64,000 bases of DNA from Melghirimyces thermohalophilus. GTDB taxonomy: Bacteria; Bacillota; Bacilli; Thermoactinomycetales; DSM-45169. The DNA lies in assembly GCF_900102685.1 (NCBI RefSeq), contig NZ_FMZA01000017.1, forward strand, positions 1 through 64,000, written 5' to 3'. Under the pieces are notes generated by a model. It did no database searches. It saw only the letters and a list, made by a program, of their open reading frames with translations, and was not told the origin of the DNA. Numbering within the stretch: position 1 is the first letter of the stretch; every line of letters starts with the position of its first letter. The translations under genes were made by a program, and so were the position numbers. Positions 24,727 through 35,337 of the stretch are shown piece after piece.

Positions 24727-25371
24727 TTGTGGGAAGAAGAATGGACCCTGCGGGAAAAGAAGCTGGCGGCGGCAGTCGGGGGACTGATTTTGCTCTTCAT
24801 CGGCGTCATCATTTATTTTTGGACCAGCGACAAACCGGCGGAACCGGCCATGACCCCTTATCGACCGCCGGCGGACACGGCCCAGGCGAAGGAGAAGAAG
24901 GAGAAGGAGAAAGAAGAACAACCGAAAGAGCTGGTAGTGGATGTGAAGGGGGAGGTAAAACAGCCCGGCGTCTACCGCTTTTCCCCCGAGGACCGCGTGG
25001 CGGAGGCGGTTCGCAAGGCTGGCGGTCCGAAGAAAAAGGCGGATATGGAACGGGTCAATCTGGCACAGCCCCTCTCCGACGGGATGGCCCTTTACATACC
25101 CGCAGAGGGGGAGGAGATACCGGAATCGATAGGAGAAGCAACGGATGCAGGGAAGTCGGGTGAGAGCGGGGACGCTCCTGCGATCGATGTCAACACCGCA
25201 ACATTGGAAGAGTTGCAGGAATTAAACGGAATCGGCCCCTCCAAAGCGGAGGCGATCATCAGTTATCGAGAAGAAAACGGTCCCTTTACTTCCGTCGATC
25301 AATTGACAGAAGTCTCCGGCATCGGGGAGAAGACCCTGGAACAGCTGCGGGAGCAGGTAAAGGTAAACTAG
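24727..25371 (+). CDS. comEA: Competence DNA receptor ComEA
   Basis: ComEA binds double-stranded DNA at the membrane during transformation. The 214-residue protein has a short N-terminal cytoplasmic stretch and one membrane helix (about 13-32). A charged Lys/Glu linker follows, then an SLBB domain (VVDVKGEVKQPGVYRF, about 68-125). The C-terminal helix-hairpin-helix DNA-binding domain contains VNTATLEELQELNGIGPSKA and SGIGEKTLEQLRE. The TTG start at 24727 has AAAGGAGGTGA upstream. In Bacillus comEB and comEC follow; here they do not, so the DNA channel must be encoded elsewhere or be absent. Confidence 0.95.
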   Translation: MWEEEWTLREKKLAAAVGGLILLFIGVIIYFWTSDKPAEPAMTPYRPPADTAQAKEKKEKEKEEQPKELVVDVKGEVKQPGVYRFSPEDRVAEAVRKAGGPKKKADMERVNLAQPLSDGMALYIPAEGEEIPESIGEATDAGKSGESGDAPAIDVNTATLEELQELNGIGPSKAEAIISYREENGPFTSVDQLTEVSGIGEKTLEQLREQVKVN

Positions 25372-25675
25372 GGCGAGAAGTCAGTTGGTCGATTCTGCTT
25401 GTCGATTCGATCTGACAGTTGATGCGATTAGTAGGGTGGCTATATCTTAGTGTGTGTATCAAGGTGTGGAGTGCCTGTCGGATGCTCTGGTTGAGAAGGT
25501 GAAGGAACGATCGGACAGTAGATGTTCACCTGGGGTGAAAGGTTGAATCGGACCGTCTGAACACCGATACGGCCCCTGTTCCCTTTTATGTCCGTCGATC
25601 AACATGACAGAGGTCGCTTTTCAGGGTTATGATAGAGGGAATGGTGAAACGATGTGGTGTGGAGGTGTGAGGAGA
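25372..25675. other. Gap after comEA
   Basis: No gene is visible where comEB would lie in Bacillus. About 20 bases at 25591-25613 (TCCGTCGATCAACATGACAG) resemble a comEA segment at 25290 (TCCGTCGATCAATTGACAG), possibly a stray duplicate. A TATGAT box at about 25628 may belong to the next gene. Confidence 0.45.
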
Positions 25676-26335
25676 ATGAAATGGTTAAAGATGAAAGAGC
25701 CGGTCAACACGTGGACCCATTTTGTCACCTTTTTGGCGGCAATCGTGGGCTTCGTCTTTCTGATCCTGTTGAGCCGTGAAAACCTGTCGACCTTGGTGAC
25801 CATGACCATTTACGGTGTCAGCGTGATCCTGCTGTATGGGGCCAGTTCATTGTATCACTGGGTGCGCACGACCCCGAAAAAAGAGCTGGTGTTGAAAAAG
25901 CTGGACCACTGCAGCATCTACCTGTTGATCGCCGGGTCCTACACTCCCGTTTTTTATCACGGCTTGGAAGGGGTGTGGAAATGGGTGATGCTGATCGCCA
26001 TCTGGGTGCTGGCCGTGATCGGGATTGTGTTGAAGCTCTTTTTCATCCACGCACCTCGTTATGTCTCCACCGCTTTTTACGTCACTCTGGGCTGGATCGC
26101 CCTGATTCCCTTTGCCCAATTGGTGCACAATCTTCCTGCCGGTGCGCTTATTCTGATGGTGGCAGGCGGAGTGCTCTACACCGTGGGTGCAGTGATATAC
26201 GCCACCCGCTGGTTGGACTTTTTCCCCAACCGCTTCGGCTTCCATGAAGTCTTCCATCTGTTTATCATGGCGGGAACCGGTGCTCACTTCGCCATGATGA
26301 TCGCTTATATTCTTCCTATGGGATTGACGGGGTAA
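25676..26335 (+). CDS. Hemolysin III (TrhA/YqfA) family membrane protein
   Basis: The 219-residue protein has seven membrane segments and the PAQR/hemolysin III signature. EPVNTWTHFV lies near the start, SSLYHWV and LDHCSIYLLIAGSYTP follow, and the C-terminal metal-site histidines are in FHEVFHLFIMAGTGAHF. Members are proposed to be membrane hydrolases or regulators of membrane energetics; the hemolysin name is historical. ATG 25676 has GGAGGTG eight bases upstream; the frame is open to 25604 without homology. Confidence 0.92.
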   Translation: MKWLKMKEPVNTWTHFVTFLAAIVGFVFLILLSRENLSTLVTMTIYGVSVILLYGASSLYHWVRTTPKKELVLKKLDHCSIYLLIAGSYTPVFYHGLEGVWKWVMLIAIWVLAVIGIVLKLFFIHAPRYVSTAFYVTLGWIALIPFAQLVHNLPAGALILMVAGGVLYTVGAVIYATRWLDFFPNRFGFHEVFHLFIMAGTGAHFAMMIAYILPMGLTG

Positions 26336-26405
26336 ATGACGTGCTGAGGCCAGCCGCTGGACTGGCCTCTTTCTCATCAACCCCGGCTGCTGCTGGGGCA
26401 CTTGT

Positions 26406-27419
26406 TTAACCCGTTTGTGCGTAATTTTCAAGCTGCTTGATAAATGAATTCATTTTTCTTTCTTCAGCGAGAATTCTCGGGAACTCCCTTTCAATACGCC
26501 TTTTTTCTTTTGCCGATTTTTTGTCATAATGTTCTATCAGTTTGCACATCCCTCTTGGAAAACGGAGCAATATCTTCAGCATTTCAAAATCAGACGGTTG
26601 TAACTGGTTCACTTGTTGGTACCCGTCCAGGATAGAACGGGCAATAGTGAAGTTCCAGTGATGATCTTTACAGGAGTTGAAAATGACCCGGTACAGATCG
26701 TAAGATGGCAAATCCAACCTTAGTGTTTCAAAATCAATAAGGCGCAATCGATTTCCATGGAGCAAAAAATTGGACGGACCGCCGTCACCGTGACACAAGG
26801 TCGCCTTCCTCTGCTGGCAAATGGATGGATACCGGCTCTGTTTCAATGCACGTAGAGCCGCTCTCCCCATTTGTAAAATTTCCTCTCCATGCTTTTGCAG
26901 CATCTTGTCGAGGGGACTGCGAAATCCGTTTCGTTTTGCTTTGGAGATCACCCTTCGCAGCACGTTTAGTTCACTGCGGAGATAAGAAGGCCAACGTCCC
27001 ATCTGATTGTTTTGCCCCTTCTTGGGGATCGCTATGTTGTTTCCGGATCGATGAAAAGTGGCCAACAGTCTCCCGCAAGCCTCCATCTCTTTGGTTGATC
27101 GAGGAGAAGGCCATCGCCCCTTGGCCCATGGGTTGATGGTATAGGGAGGTCCCTGAGGTTTTACCCTGACAAAAAGACGGTTTTCCCAACGTTTATGCGG
27201 CCGTCGCCAAACAATCGGGACAGAACCATCCCGCCGAAGCCGGAGTAATGTTCGGTCTATCCAACGCAGACGGGCAGGGGGATAAGCCATCCGTTTGAAG
27301 ACATATTTCTTTCCGCCAGGAGTCACTACGCGGTATACCCCTGTTTTAACGATGGACATTTCTTTCACGGGTATACCGAAACGACGAGATAGTTGCCTCA
27401 CGATCTTGTTTGGCCGCAT
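26406..27419 (-). CDS. CotS-like spore coat kinase-fold protein
   Basis: The 337-residue protein has the aminoglycoside-phosphotransferase/kinase-like fold of the CotS/YutH/CotI spore coat family. The catalytic loop is LCHGDGGPSNFLL (HGD 210-212) and the metal site is LIDFETLRLD (229-231). The N-lobe contains KKYVFKRMAY. It is Arg/Lys-rich like other coat proteins. It overlaps the upstream glycosyltransferase gene by 22 bases and is the last of three co-directional coat genes. CotS members may phosphorylate coat proteins or sugars in the mother cell; none of that is shown here. Confidence 0.9.
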   Translation of the reverse strand: MRPNKIVRQLSRRFGIPVKEMSIVKTGVYRVVTPGGKKYVFKRMAYPPARLRWIDRTLLRLRRDGSVPIVWRRPHKRWENRLFVRVKPQGPPYTINPWAKGRWPSPRSTKEMEACGRLLATFHRSGNNIAIPKKGQNNQMGRWPSYLRSELNVLRRVISKAKRNGFRSPLDKMLQKHGEEILQMGRAALRALKQSRYPSICQQRKATLCHGDGGPSNFLLHGNRLRLIDFETLRLDLPSYDLYRVIFNSCKDHHWNFTIARSILDGYQQVNQLQPSDFEMLKILLRFPRGMCKLIEHYDKKSAKEKRRIEREFPRILAEERKMNSFIKQLENYAQTG

Positions 27420-28597
27420 CCGGGAGTTCCATCTCCTTTCTGTAATGGAGGATCGGCGGGTTGTAATTCCCTCTCGATGCCGGGGATCGACTGAAACAGC
27501 TTCTTATACTGGCTGGCGGCATAGGGCCAGGTGAGCTTTGACGCCAACTTTCTACCGGCGATCACCCGGCGGTTGGTCGCCGTTTTGTGCTTCCACATGT
27601 TTTGGACGGCGTCTGCAATCGCGCGGCTGTTCACTTTGGGGATGATTTGGGCCACTTGGCTATTTACAAACTCGGAAAGTCCGCCGGATTGCGTGGAAAC
27701 CAAGGGGATTCCCCTCGCTAGAGCCTCCAGGGCGACCAGTCCAAAAGATTCCTGGCGGCTCGGCATGATCACGGCGTGGTGGGTGGCGTACATGTTTTGT
27801 ACCTTCCGTTGGGTGGCATACCCGAGCCAACGCACCTGAGAAGAAATGCCCAGCTTTTTGGCCACCCATTTGAAATGGGTGGAATGCTCTTTCGGGCCGG
27901 TGCCGACGACGGTTAATTGGACTTTTTCGCCCGTTTGTTTTAATCGGTATACAGCTTTTAAAAGCTCTTCGACTCCTTTTAAGGGGACCAGTCTGCCGAC
28001 AAACAATAAACGGTGTCGAGGGCCACGGGTGGCCGGTTTTCGTATTCTGATACCGTGCTTGATCACGACGGTTTTGTGCTCACAGAAAGGGTACCGTTTT
28101 TTCAGTTTGGCCGATTCCGAAGCGCTGGGGACAACAATTTTGTTGGCCCCTCGCAACAGTTGCAGCTGGCTCTTTTGTCGCTTTCGATTGCGCTTGGAAT
28201 CGGAATCGACCAAAGAATGACTGAGGTAAATGAGCGGTATCCGATGTTTTTTTCGGTAGTGTAGAGCCAAGTCGGAAAACTGCAAGCTGTGAGTGAGAAT
28301 AGCCTGGGGCTTCTGAAATCCACGCCGCTCCAGCCATCTCTCGATCACAGCGGGCCTGTAATTTCCCGACTTTTGGGAGAAAAATGCTTTCCGTAAGGGA
28401 AGACGAATGATGTGTAAACCTCGTTTTTTTGTGATGTGAATGCGGGAACTTTTGCTCCTGCTGATTACAGTGATCGACATTCCACTTCGGACCAGGGCTT
28501 CGGTTAAATCGGTGGCCACTCTCCCTAATCCGCCGATGATATACGGGTCATATTCCATCGTAAAAACCCAGAGGCGGTGTGGCATGTTTCGGTTCAA
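27398..28597 (-). CDS. Glycosyltransferase family 4, spore-coat cluster
   Basis: The 399-residue GT-B glycosyltransferase probably adds sugars during spore coat or crust formation. The N-terminal domain shows EYDPYIIGGLGRVATDLTEA and the donor domain shows LLFVGRLVPLKGVEELLKA and the EX7E-type region PSRQESFGLVALEA. It begins at TTG 28597 with GGGAGGGG seven bases upstream. It lies between the YheC/D-like and CotS-like genes on the same strand. Acceptor and sugar are unknown. Confidence 0.92.
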   Translation of the reverse strand: MNRNMPHRLWVFTMEYDPYIIGGLGRVATDLTEALVRSGMSITVISRSKSSRIHITKKRGLHIIRLPLRKAFFSQKSGNYRPAVIERWLERRGFQKPQAILTHSLQFSDLALHYRKKHRIPLIYLSHSLVDSDSKRNRKRQKSQLQLLRGANKIVVPSASESAKLKKRYPFCEHKTVVIKHGIRIRKPATRGPRHRLLFVGRLVPLKGVEELLKAVYRLKQTGEKVQLTVVGTGPKEHSTHFKWVAKKLGISSQVRWLGYATQRKVQNMYATHHAVIMPSRQESFGLVALEALARGIPLVSTQSGGLSEFVNSQVAQIIPKVNSRAIADAVQNMWKHKTATNRRVIAGRKLASKLTWPYAASQYKKLFQSIPGIERELQPADPPLQKGDGTPGCGQTRS

Positions 28598-28626
28598 GGA
28601 GAATCCCCTCCCGGATTTGTCTCTTC

Positions 28627-29808
28627 CTACAGACGAGGTTCTATCTCGGGTTTCGGCTTGGTTTGTCCCTCGGTTTCCTCTTCCCGTTTCCCCTGACCAG
28701 ATACAGCGTGTAAGGAGGTGTTATGAGGCGGGTTGGATTTATGAAGAAATTGAGCGTATCGAAGGGGGTTGAGATAAGTCCTTTGAAACATGTTTTTGTC
28801 ACCGGCGGATAGAAAAGAGTATCGCAAATCCCGGAAATTAACTTCGATCACCCAGAGGCGCCCCTCCTGATCCACCCCGATATCCAGTCCCGCATCGGCA
28901 AAGGCAGGCCAGGTTTTCTCCAATGTTTTGCAGGTTGCGATGGAAAGGCGGGTAATCCGGTTGAGGAGGGTTTCGACCGGTTGGTTTGGGAAACAACGAG
29001 CGAGCACAGTCCTGGCACGAATCGCCTTCCCGTTTTGCGCCAAATTGGTCAAATAACTTTTGGTTGAAGCGACCTTGGCTGTTATTCCGCTGACCACCCA
29101 TTTCCCGGCGCCATTTTTTTGTACAGATACTCGAAGGTCAAAGGGGGCCCCTTTGTAACGGGCTAAGGGTATTCCCCGCTGAATGAGATAGGGACGCCCT
29201 TTTTTACGGATGGTTTTCACATATTGGAACAATTGAGGGGACGACATTTGCATGCTTCGTTTTTTGTAAGGGTGGACTCGGAAAGATCCAGCTCGCATTC
29301 TTTCAACTCTGATGATGTGCCTCCCCAGAGAGCCGACGGCAGGCTTGATAAATACGACAGGATGCTTATGGATCCACGCTACCGCTTTTGTGGCATTCTT
29401 TAACCGGATCGTGGCCGGCTGATGGTCCCGAACCATGTGATTTTTGGACAGCAATCGGTGAATCAATCCTTTATCCCTGCGGACAGGGGGATTAAATAAT
29501 CTTTTGCCCATGATCCGGGACAGACGGGTCAACTTTTGGGAATGCTTCAGCACCCTGCTGTGAATCACCGGGGGGAGGGGACGATGAACGCGAATATAAC
29601 GGGAAGAAGATGGCTCCCAAATATAACCGGTGATGCGTTGTTTTTTCAGGTGAAGTCCACAAAGGTCAAACAGAACGGGTTTCAACCCCAGTTGTTTTCC
29701 AAACCGGAAATAAAGTTTTTCATGTTCTTTCGTGACCAGACCGGCGCGAATCCGTCGCAGCTGTTTTGACGGCAGAAGAATCCCGACCACATTTCCCGTA
29801 TGACTCAT
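28627..29808 (-). CDS. YheC/YheD family endospore coat-associated ATP-grasp protein
   Basis: The 393-residue protein has an ATP-grasp fold: phosphate-binding segment FIKPAVGSLGRHIIRV, LIQRGIPLARYKGAPFDLRV, and the metal site DIGVDQEGRLWVIEVNFRD. YheC and YheD sit on the Bacillus spore coat and have no established reaction, though ATP-grasp enzymes usually ligate carboxylates to amines or other nucleophiles. The ATG at 29808 has GGGAG nine bases upstream. It is the first gene of the minus-strand coat operon and is divergent from a CotSA-like gene. Confidence 0.9.
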   Translation of the reverse strand: MSHTGNVVGILLPSKQLRRIRAGLVTKEHEKLYFRFGKQLGLKPVLFDLCGLHLKKQRITGYIWEPSSSRYIRVHRPLPPVIHSRVLKHSQKLTRLSRIMGKRLFNPPVRRDKGLIHRLLSKNHMVRDHQPATIRLKNATKAVAWIHKHPVVFIKPAVGSLGRHIIRVERMRAGSFRVHPYKKRSMQMSSPQLFQYVKTIRKKGRPYLIQRGIPLARYKGAPFDLRVSVQKNGAGKWVVSGITAKVASTKSYLTNLAQNGKAIRARTVLARCFPNQPVETLLNRITRLSIATCKTLEKTWPAFADAGLDIGVDQEGRLWVIEVNFRDLRYSFLSAGDKNMFQRTYLNPLRYAQFLHKSNPPHNTSLHAVSGQGKREEETEGQTKPKPEIEPRL

Positions 29809-29822
29809 TTCGGCACGCTCCC

Positions 29823-29902
29823 ATCACCCAATTGCTATTCAGTTTATTATCTGGTCCGAATGATGCTTGGATGTTCGTCCCAAGTGGTCATAATTGGGTG
29901 AT
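29823..29902. repeat. Inverted repeat in the divergent spore-coat promoter region
   Basis: ATCACCCAATT (29823-29833) and AATTGGGTGAT (29892-29902) are perfect 11-base inverted copies, 58 bases apart, between the two divergent coat genes. They could be operators of a coat regulator. CATAAGAT at about 29933 resembles the -10 of a mother-cell sigma factor promoter for the plus-strand gene; no convincing -35 is seen. Confidence 0.55.
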
Positions 29903-29970
29903 CGCCGTCGTGAGCAGTCGATCCCTTACCACATAAGATTAAGGGAGATTTTTAGGAAGGAGCGGAAGGG

Positions 29971-31137
29971 ATGCGGATCGCATTGATCAGTCCGGGCAGC
30001 TTTCCCGTTCCGATCCGATACGGCGGCAGTTCGGTGGAGACCGCGATTTCAAACATTGCGCCAAGACTGCCGGCGGATTGGACGGTTACTGTACTGGGTA
30101 AACGTTTCCCCGGATTAAAAGCTCGGGAGACCAAAAACCGCGTCACGTATGTCCGTTTAAAAGAGACTGCACAAAAGGACTATCTTCATGCTTGCATTCA
30201 GTATCTTCAAAAGGTTCCTCATGACATGGTCCAAGTTGAAAACCGGCCGGCCTTCGTCCCCCTTCTCAAAAAAACGTTGTCTTGTCCTGTGTTGCTCAGC
30301 CTTCATTCTGTAACCTTTTTGAAGCCCCGTGCCTTGAAGGGTTATACGCCACAAAGCTGCTTAAATCATGCAGACCATATCATCACCAACAGCCGTTATC
30401 TGCGTTCCCTCCTCAATGCCCGATACGGGACCTCCACCCCGATCCATCCGGTGCATCTCGGGGTGGATACGAAACGTTATCGCGCCCATTGGAACGAAAG
30501 AGAACGGACCGCTCGCCGTCTGCGTTCCCGTTTCAACGTGAGCCGTCGGATTGTGGTTCTGTTTGCGGGTCGGTTGATTCCCATCAAAGGGGTTCATCTG
30601 TTGCTAAAAGCCATGCATCAAGCTGTGAAAAGAGAACCTCGTCTCCTCTGCCTGGTGGTCGGCGGCAGCCGTTACGGTTCCAACAGGGAAACGAGGTATG
30701 TGAGGACTTTGAAAAGAATAGCCAAGCCGATCCGTCGACACGTCCGATTTGTTGGGACGATCCACCCGATGAAGATGCCCTCGTATTATGCACTTGCCGA
30801 CTTGGTAGTCACTCCCTCAATTGGTCCGGAGGCATTGGGATTGGTCAACCTGGAGGCGATGGCTTCAGGAAAGCCTGTCATTTCCACCGCCGTCGGCGGC
30901 ATTCGGGAGACTGTGGACACGGGGAAGAGCGGAATTTTGATTAAGCCCTCCCGGTTGAAACGTGAGTTGGCTCCTTCCATCCTGAAACTGTCTAAAAACC
31001 CATCGGTGCGGAAGCGGATGGGCCAAAAGGGGCGTCAAATTGCCGAAGGCCGCTTTTCATGGGAGCGTACAGCCCGACAATATGCCGAACGATATGAGCG
31101 CATTCTGCAGGACAAGATAAAAGGCCATGAAGGATAA
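29971..31137 (+). CDS. CotSA-like glycosyltransferase family 4
   Basis: The 388-residue GT-B enzyme resembles spore coat protein CotSA. The N-terminal domain opens MRIALISPGSFPVP and YGGSSVET; the donor-binding domain has VVLFAGRLIPIKGVHLLLKA and GPEALGLVNLEAMASGKPVI. It reads away from the three minus-strand coat genes, suggesting a shared promoter region under a mother-cell sigma factor. The start has GGAAGGAG upstream. Ends in a bidirectional hairpin shared with rocD. Confidence 0.9.
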   Translation: MRIALISPGSFPVPIRYGGSSVETAISNIAPRLPADWTVTVLGKRFPGLKARETKNRVTYVRLKETAQKDYLHACIQYLQKVPHDMVQVENRPAFVPLLKKTLSCPVLLSLHSVTFLKPRALKGYTPQSCLNHADHIITNSRYLRSLLNARYGTSTPIHPVHLGVDTKRYRAHWNERERTARRLRSRFNVSRRIVVLFAGRLIPIKGVHLLLKAMHQAVKREPRLLCLVVGGSRYGSNRETRYVRTLKRIAKPIRRHVRFVGTIHPMKMPSYYALADLVVTPSIGPEALGLVNLEAMASGKPVISTAVGGIRETVDTGKSGILIKPSRLKRELAPSILKLSKNPSVRKRMGQKGRQIAEGRFSWERTARQYAERYERILQDKIKGHEG

Positions 31138-31150
31138 TCACTTCATGGCC
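31123..31150. terminator. Bidirectional terminator between cotSA-like gene and rocD
   Basis: Perfect 10-base stem GGCCATGAAG/CTTCATGGCC with an eight-base loop. It overlaps the last codons of the plus-strand gene. The ten-base unit GTAATGATTC is repeated in tandem just after it (31151-31170). Confidence 0.75.
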
Positions 31151-31182
31151 GTAATGATTCGTAATGATTCGCAGGGTTTATA

Positions 31183-32373
31183 TTATGAAAAAACGGCGCG
31201 CACCTTGTCCAGGGCCCAATCCAGTTCTTCCCGGGTGATGATGAGCGGGGGAGCGAAGCGGATGGTGTTCTCGTGGGTCTCTTTGCAGAGTAGCCCCGCA
31301 TCCGCCAGCTGTTCACAATAGCGGCGGGCCGGTTGGTTCAGTTCCATCCCGATGAATAGGCCCTTGCCCCGTACTTCCTTGATTACCGGCTGCTCGATCT
31401 TTTTCAGTTCGTTATGAAAATAAAGGCCTAGCTCCCGGGAGTGCTCCACCAGCTTTTCTTCCTCCAGGACGTCCAGAGCGGCGATAGAGACCGCACAGGC
31501 CAGCGGGTTGCCGCCGAAGGTGGAGCCGTGGGAGCCGGGTTCGAATACACCGAGGATATCCTCATCGGCGGCCACGGCGGAGATGGGCATCACGCCGCCG
31601 CCCAGGGCTTTGCCCATAATATACAGATCCGGGGTGACCCCTTCCCAATCACAGGCGAAGGTTTGCCCGGTCCGACCAAATCCGGTCTGGATTTCATCGG
31701 CGACGAAAAGGACGTTGTGCTCCCGGCAGATGGCGGCGGCTTCTCGCAGGAAGCCCTCTGGCGGAACGATCACGCCGGCCTCCCCTTGGATCGGCTCCAC
31801 TAGAAAGGCGGCGGTATGAGGGGTGATCGCCTGTTTGAGAGCTTCCGTGTCTCCGTAAGGGATTACCTTGATCCCCGGCAGCATCGGGCCGAACCCCCGT
31901 TTGTACTCATCGGCGGAGGAAAGGGAGACAGCGGTCATGGTGCGGCCGTGAAAGTTATCTTTACAGGCGATGATCTCCGCCTGACCTTCCGGAATCTGCT
32001 TGACATCATAGGCCCAGCGGCGAACGGCCTTTACGGCAGTTTCCACCGCTTCCGCTCCGGTGTTCATGGGCAGGACCCGCTCCTTGCCCGTCAGCTGAGC
32101 CACTTTTTTATAAAAGAGACCGAGTCGGTCGTTGTGAAAGGCGCGGGAGGTGAGCGTCACCTTATCCGCTTGTTCTTTCAGCGCCTGGATCAATTTGGGG
32201 TGGCGGTGGCCGTGATTGAGGGCTGAATAGGCGCTCAGCATATCCATATAGCGGTTTCCATCGGCATCCTCTACCCAGACCCCTTGCGCCCGGGAGATCA
32301 CGATAGGCAGGGGGTGGTAGTTTCGGGCCCCGTACTGATCGGTGAGATCGATCCATTCTTTATTTTTCGACAT
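31183..32373 (-). CDS. rocD: Ornithine aminotransferase
   Basis: The enzyme converts ornithine and 2-oxoglutarate to glutamate semialdehyde and glutamate in arginine breakdown. The 396-residue PLP enzyme has Lys255 in [10 protein letters not shown], the [13 protein letters not shown] loop, [12 protein letters not shown], and [13 protein letters not shown]. High identity to Bacillus RocD is apparent, including the start ([19 protein letters not shown]). The ATG follows AGGAGGTAG. No sigma-54 promoter (GG-N10-GC) was obvious upstream, although Bacillus roc genes often have one. Confidence 0.95.
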   Translation of the reverse strand: MSKNKEWIDLTDQYGARNYHPLPIVISRAQGVWVEDADGNRYMDMLSAYSALNHGHRHPKLIQALKEQADKVTLTSRAFHNDRLGLFYKKVAQLTGKERVLPMNTGAEAVETAVKAVRRWAYDVKQIPEGQAEIIACKDNFHGRTMTAVSLSSADEYKRGFGPMLPGIKVIPYGDTEALKQAITPHTAAFLVEPIQGEAGVIVPPEGFLREAAAICREHNVLFVADEIQTGFGRTGQTFACDWEGVTPDLYIMGKALGGGVMPISAVAADEDILGVFEPGSHGSTFGGNPLACAVSIAALDVLEEEKLVEHSRELGLYFHNELKKIEQPVIKEVRGKGLFIGMELNQPARRYCEQLADAGLLCKETHENTIRFAPPLIITREELDWALDKVRAVFS

Positions 32374-32541
32374 CAGACTACCTCCTCATCCGTCACACCG
32401 TCTATCCCAGAATGGCGGTGTTTTGCCCTCCATAGTGTATCATTGCTCCGGGAACAAAAGAAGGTTTTGCGGCAAAACGGATAACATTGAATCCGAATAC
32501 ATATTTATTCGATTGCCGTCAGGAAAAATGAAAATCCGCTG

Positions 32542-32570
32542 TTGACGATCACCGAATCCGACGGTATAAT
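32542..32570 (+). promoter_or_regulatory. Promoter of the met operon
   Basis: TTGACG (32542-32547) and TATAAT (32565-32570) with 17-base spacing, about 50 bases before the S-box. Confidence 0.85.
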
Positions 32571-32621
32571 TAAAAACAAGTTTTCAGATTGGAAAAACAA
32601 CATAAAATCATTTGAACAACG

Positions 32622-32788
32622 CTCTTATCAAGAGAGGCGGAGGGACGAGCCCGATGAAGCCCGGCAACCCCGGCTGTGATCCGGAAGGTGCCAATTCTTG
32701 CAGGAGCCGAAAGGCTTCCTGAGAGATAAGAGAAGGGTTTGTTTCGGTGTGACTAAAACCTCTTCTCTTATCGAGAAGAGGTTTTTTA
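32622..32788 (+). promoter_or_regulatory. SAM-I riboswitch (S-box) and terminator
   Basis: The conserved S-box core begins CTCTTATCAAGAGAGG and includes GGAGGGAC, the GAAGCCCGGCAACC segment, GGTGCCAA and the closing GAGAGATAAGAG (to 32732). A terminator pairs AACCTCTTCTC with GAGAAGAGGTT (about 32757-32783), followed by six T; its 5' side can instead pair with the GATAAGAGAAGG antiterminator. S-adenosylmethionine binding would stop transcription before metY. Confidence 0.95.
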
Positions 32789-32796
32789 TATCCTAA

Positions 32797-34113
<1,317 letters not shown>

Positions 34114-34164
34114 GGCATTAGACGTCACCCGATGGAAGGTTTTAAAGAAATGGGGGTGTCACCG

Positions 34165-35322
34165 ATGCACAAACAGACGGAACTGGCTCAGATTGGTAAC
34201 CGCAAAGATCATGAAACTGGGGCGGTCAACTTTCCGGTTTACCATTCCACGGCGTACCAACATCCAGGCCTTGGACGGAGTACCGGGTATGACTACACCC
34301 GTACCGCCAATCCCACTCGATCGGTGCTGGAAGATGCGATTGCCCGGCTGGAAGAGGGGGAGGCTGGGTTCGCCTGCAGTTCGGGAATGGCGGCGATTCA
34401 GACGGTGATGGGCCTCTTTTCACAGGGTGACCACCTGATCGTTTCCCTGGATCTGTACGGCGGAACTTACCGGTTGTTTGAAAAGGTGCTAACCCGATAT
34501 GGCCTCTCCTTCACCTATGTAGATCTTCGGGATCTGGACGCCGTCCGTGAAGCTGCCACCCACCGCACTCGGGGCATTTTTATCGAGTCTCCGACCAATC
34601 CGCTGATGCGGGTGACCGATCTAGCCGCGGTTTGCCGATTGGCCCGGGAGCATGACTGGCTGTCTATTATCGACAATACCTTCATGACCCCCTATTTCCA
34701 ACGCCCGCTCCAGTTGGGTGCGGATGTGGTGATCCACAGCGCGACCAAGTATCTCGGCGGTCACAATGATGTCCTGGCCGGCCTGATCGTCACGGCGACG
34801 AAAAAGCTGTCGGAACAAGTGGCCGACCTACACAATGCCCTGGGTGCCACATTGGGCCCTCAGGATGCCTGGTTGCTGATGCGGGGACTGAAAACCCTGG
34901 CTCTCCGGATGGAGAAACATCAGGAGAACGCGCTGGCGCTTTGCCGCTTCCTTGAAAACCATCCCGGAGTGGAGAAAGTGTTTTATCCCTCTCTCTTCCC
35001 TCGGGAACGAGAGGTGCAGGAGCGCCAGGCGACAGGTAGCGGTGGGATGCTTTCCTTCCGGGTGAAGGATGAGGAGATGGTGGAAACCTTCCTCTCTTCT
35101 CTGCAGGTGATCGCCTTTGCCGAAAGCCTGGGCGGGGTGGAGTCTCTGATCACCTATCCCGTAACCCAGACCCATGCTGATATCCCGGAGGAGATCCGCA
35201 ACCGGGTGGGTGTCTGTCCCCGTCTTTTGCGCATGTCTGTCGGAATCGAGCACGCGGATGATTTAATCGCAGACCTCGCCTGGGCCTTGGATCGGTCCCA
35301 GGTGACTGGATCAATGAACTGA
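34165..35322 (+). CDS. metI: Cystathionine gamma-synthase / O-acetylhomoserine thiolase
   Basis: The enzyme joins cysteine to an activated homoserine to form cystathionine. The 385-residue PLP protein has Lys195 in HSATKYLGGHND and the N-terminal TELAQIGNRKDHETGAVNFP, which is close to Bacillus MetI. ATG 34165 follows GGGGGTG at seven bases; in-frame upstream ATGs at 34132 and 34150 lie before it. The second gene of the S-box operon. Bacillus MetI also has sulfhydrylase activity, so overlap with MetY is possible. Confidence 0.93.
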   Translation: MHKQTELAQIGNRKDHETGAVNFPVYHSTAYQHPGLGRSTGYDYTRTANPTRSVLEDAIARLEEGEAGFACSSGMAAIQTVMGLFSQGDHLIVSLDLYGGTYRLFEKVLTRYGLSFTYVDLRDLDAVREAATHRTRGIFIESPTNPLMRVTDLAAVCRLAREHDWLSIIDNTFMTPYFQRPLQLGADVVIHSATKYLGGHNDVLAGLIVTATKKLSEQVADLHNALGATLGPQDAWLLMRGLKTLALRMEKHQENALALCRFLENHPGVEKVFYPSLFPREREVQERQATGSGGMLSFRVKDEEMVETFLSSLQVIAFAESLGGVESLITYPVTQTHADIPEEIRNRVGVCPRLLRMSVGIEHADDLIADLAWALDRSQVTGSMN

Positions 35323-35337
35323 AAGGGTGTGGAGAGG

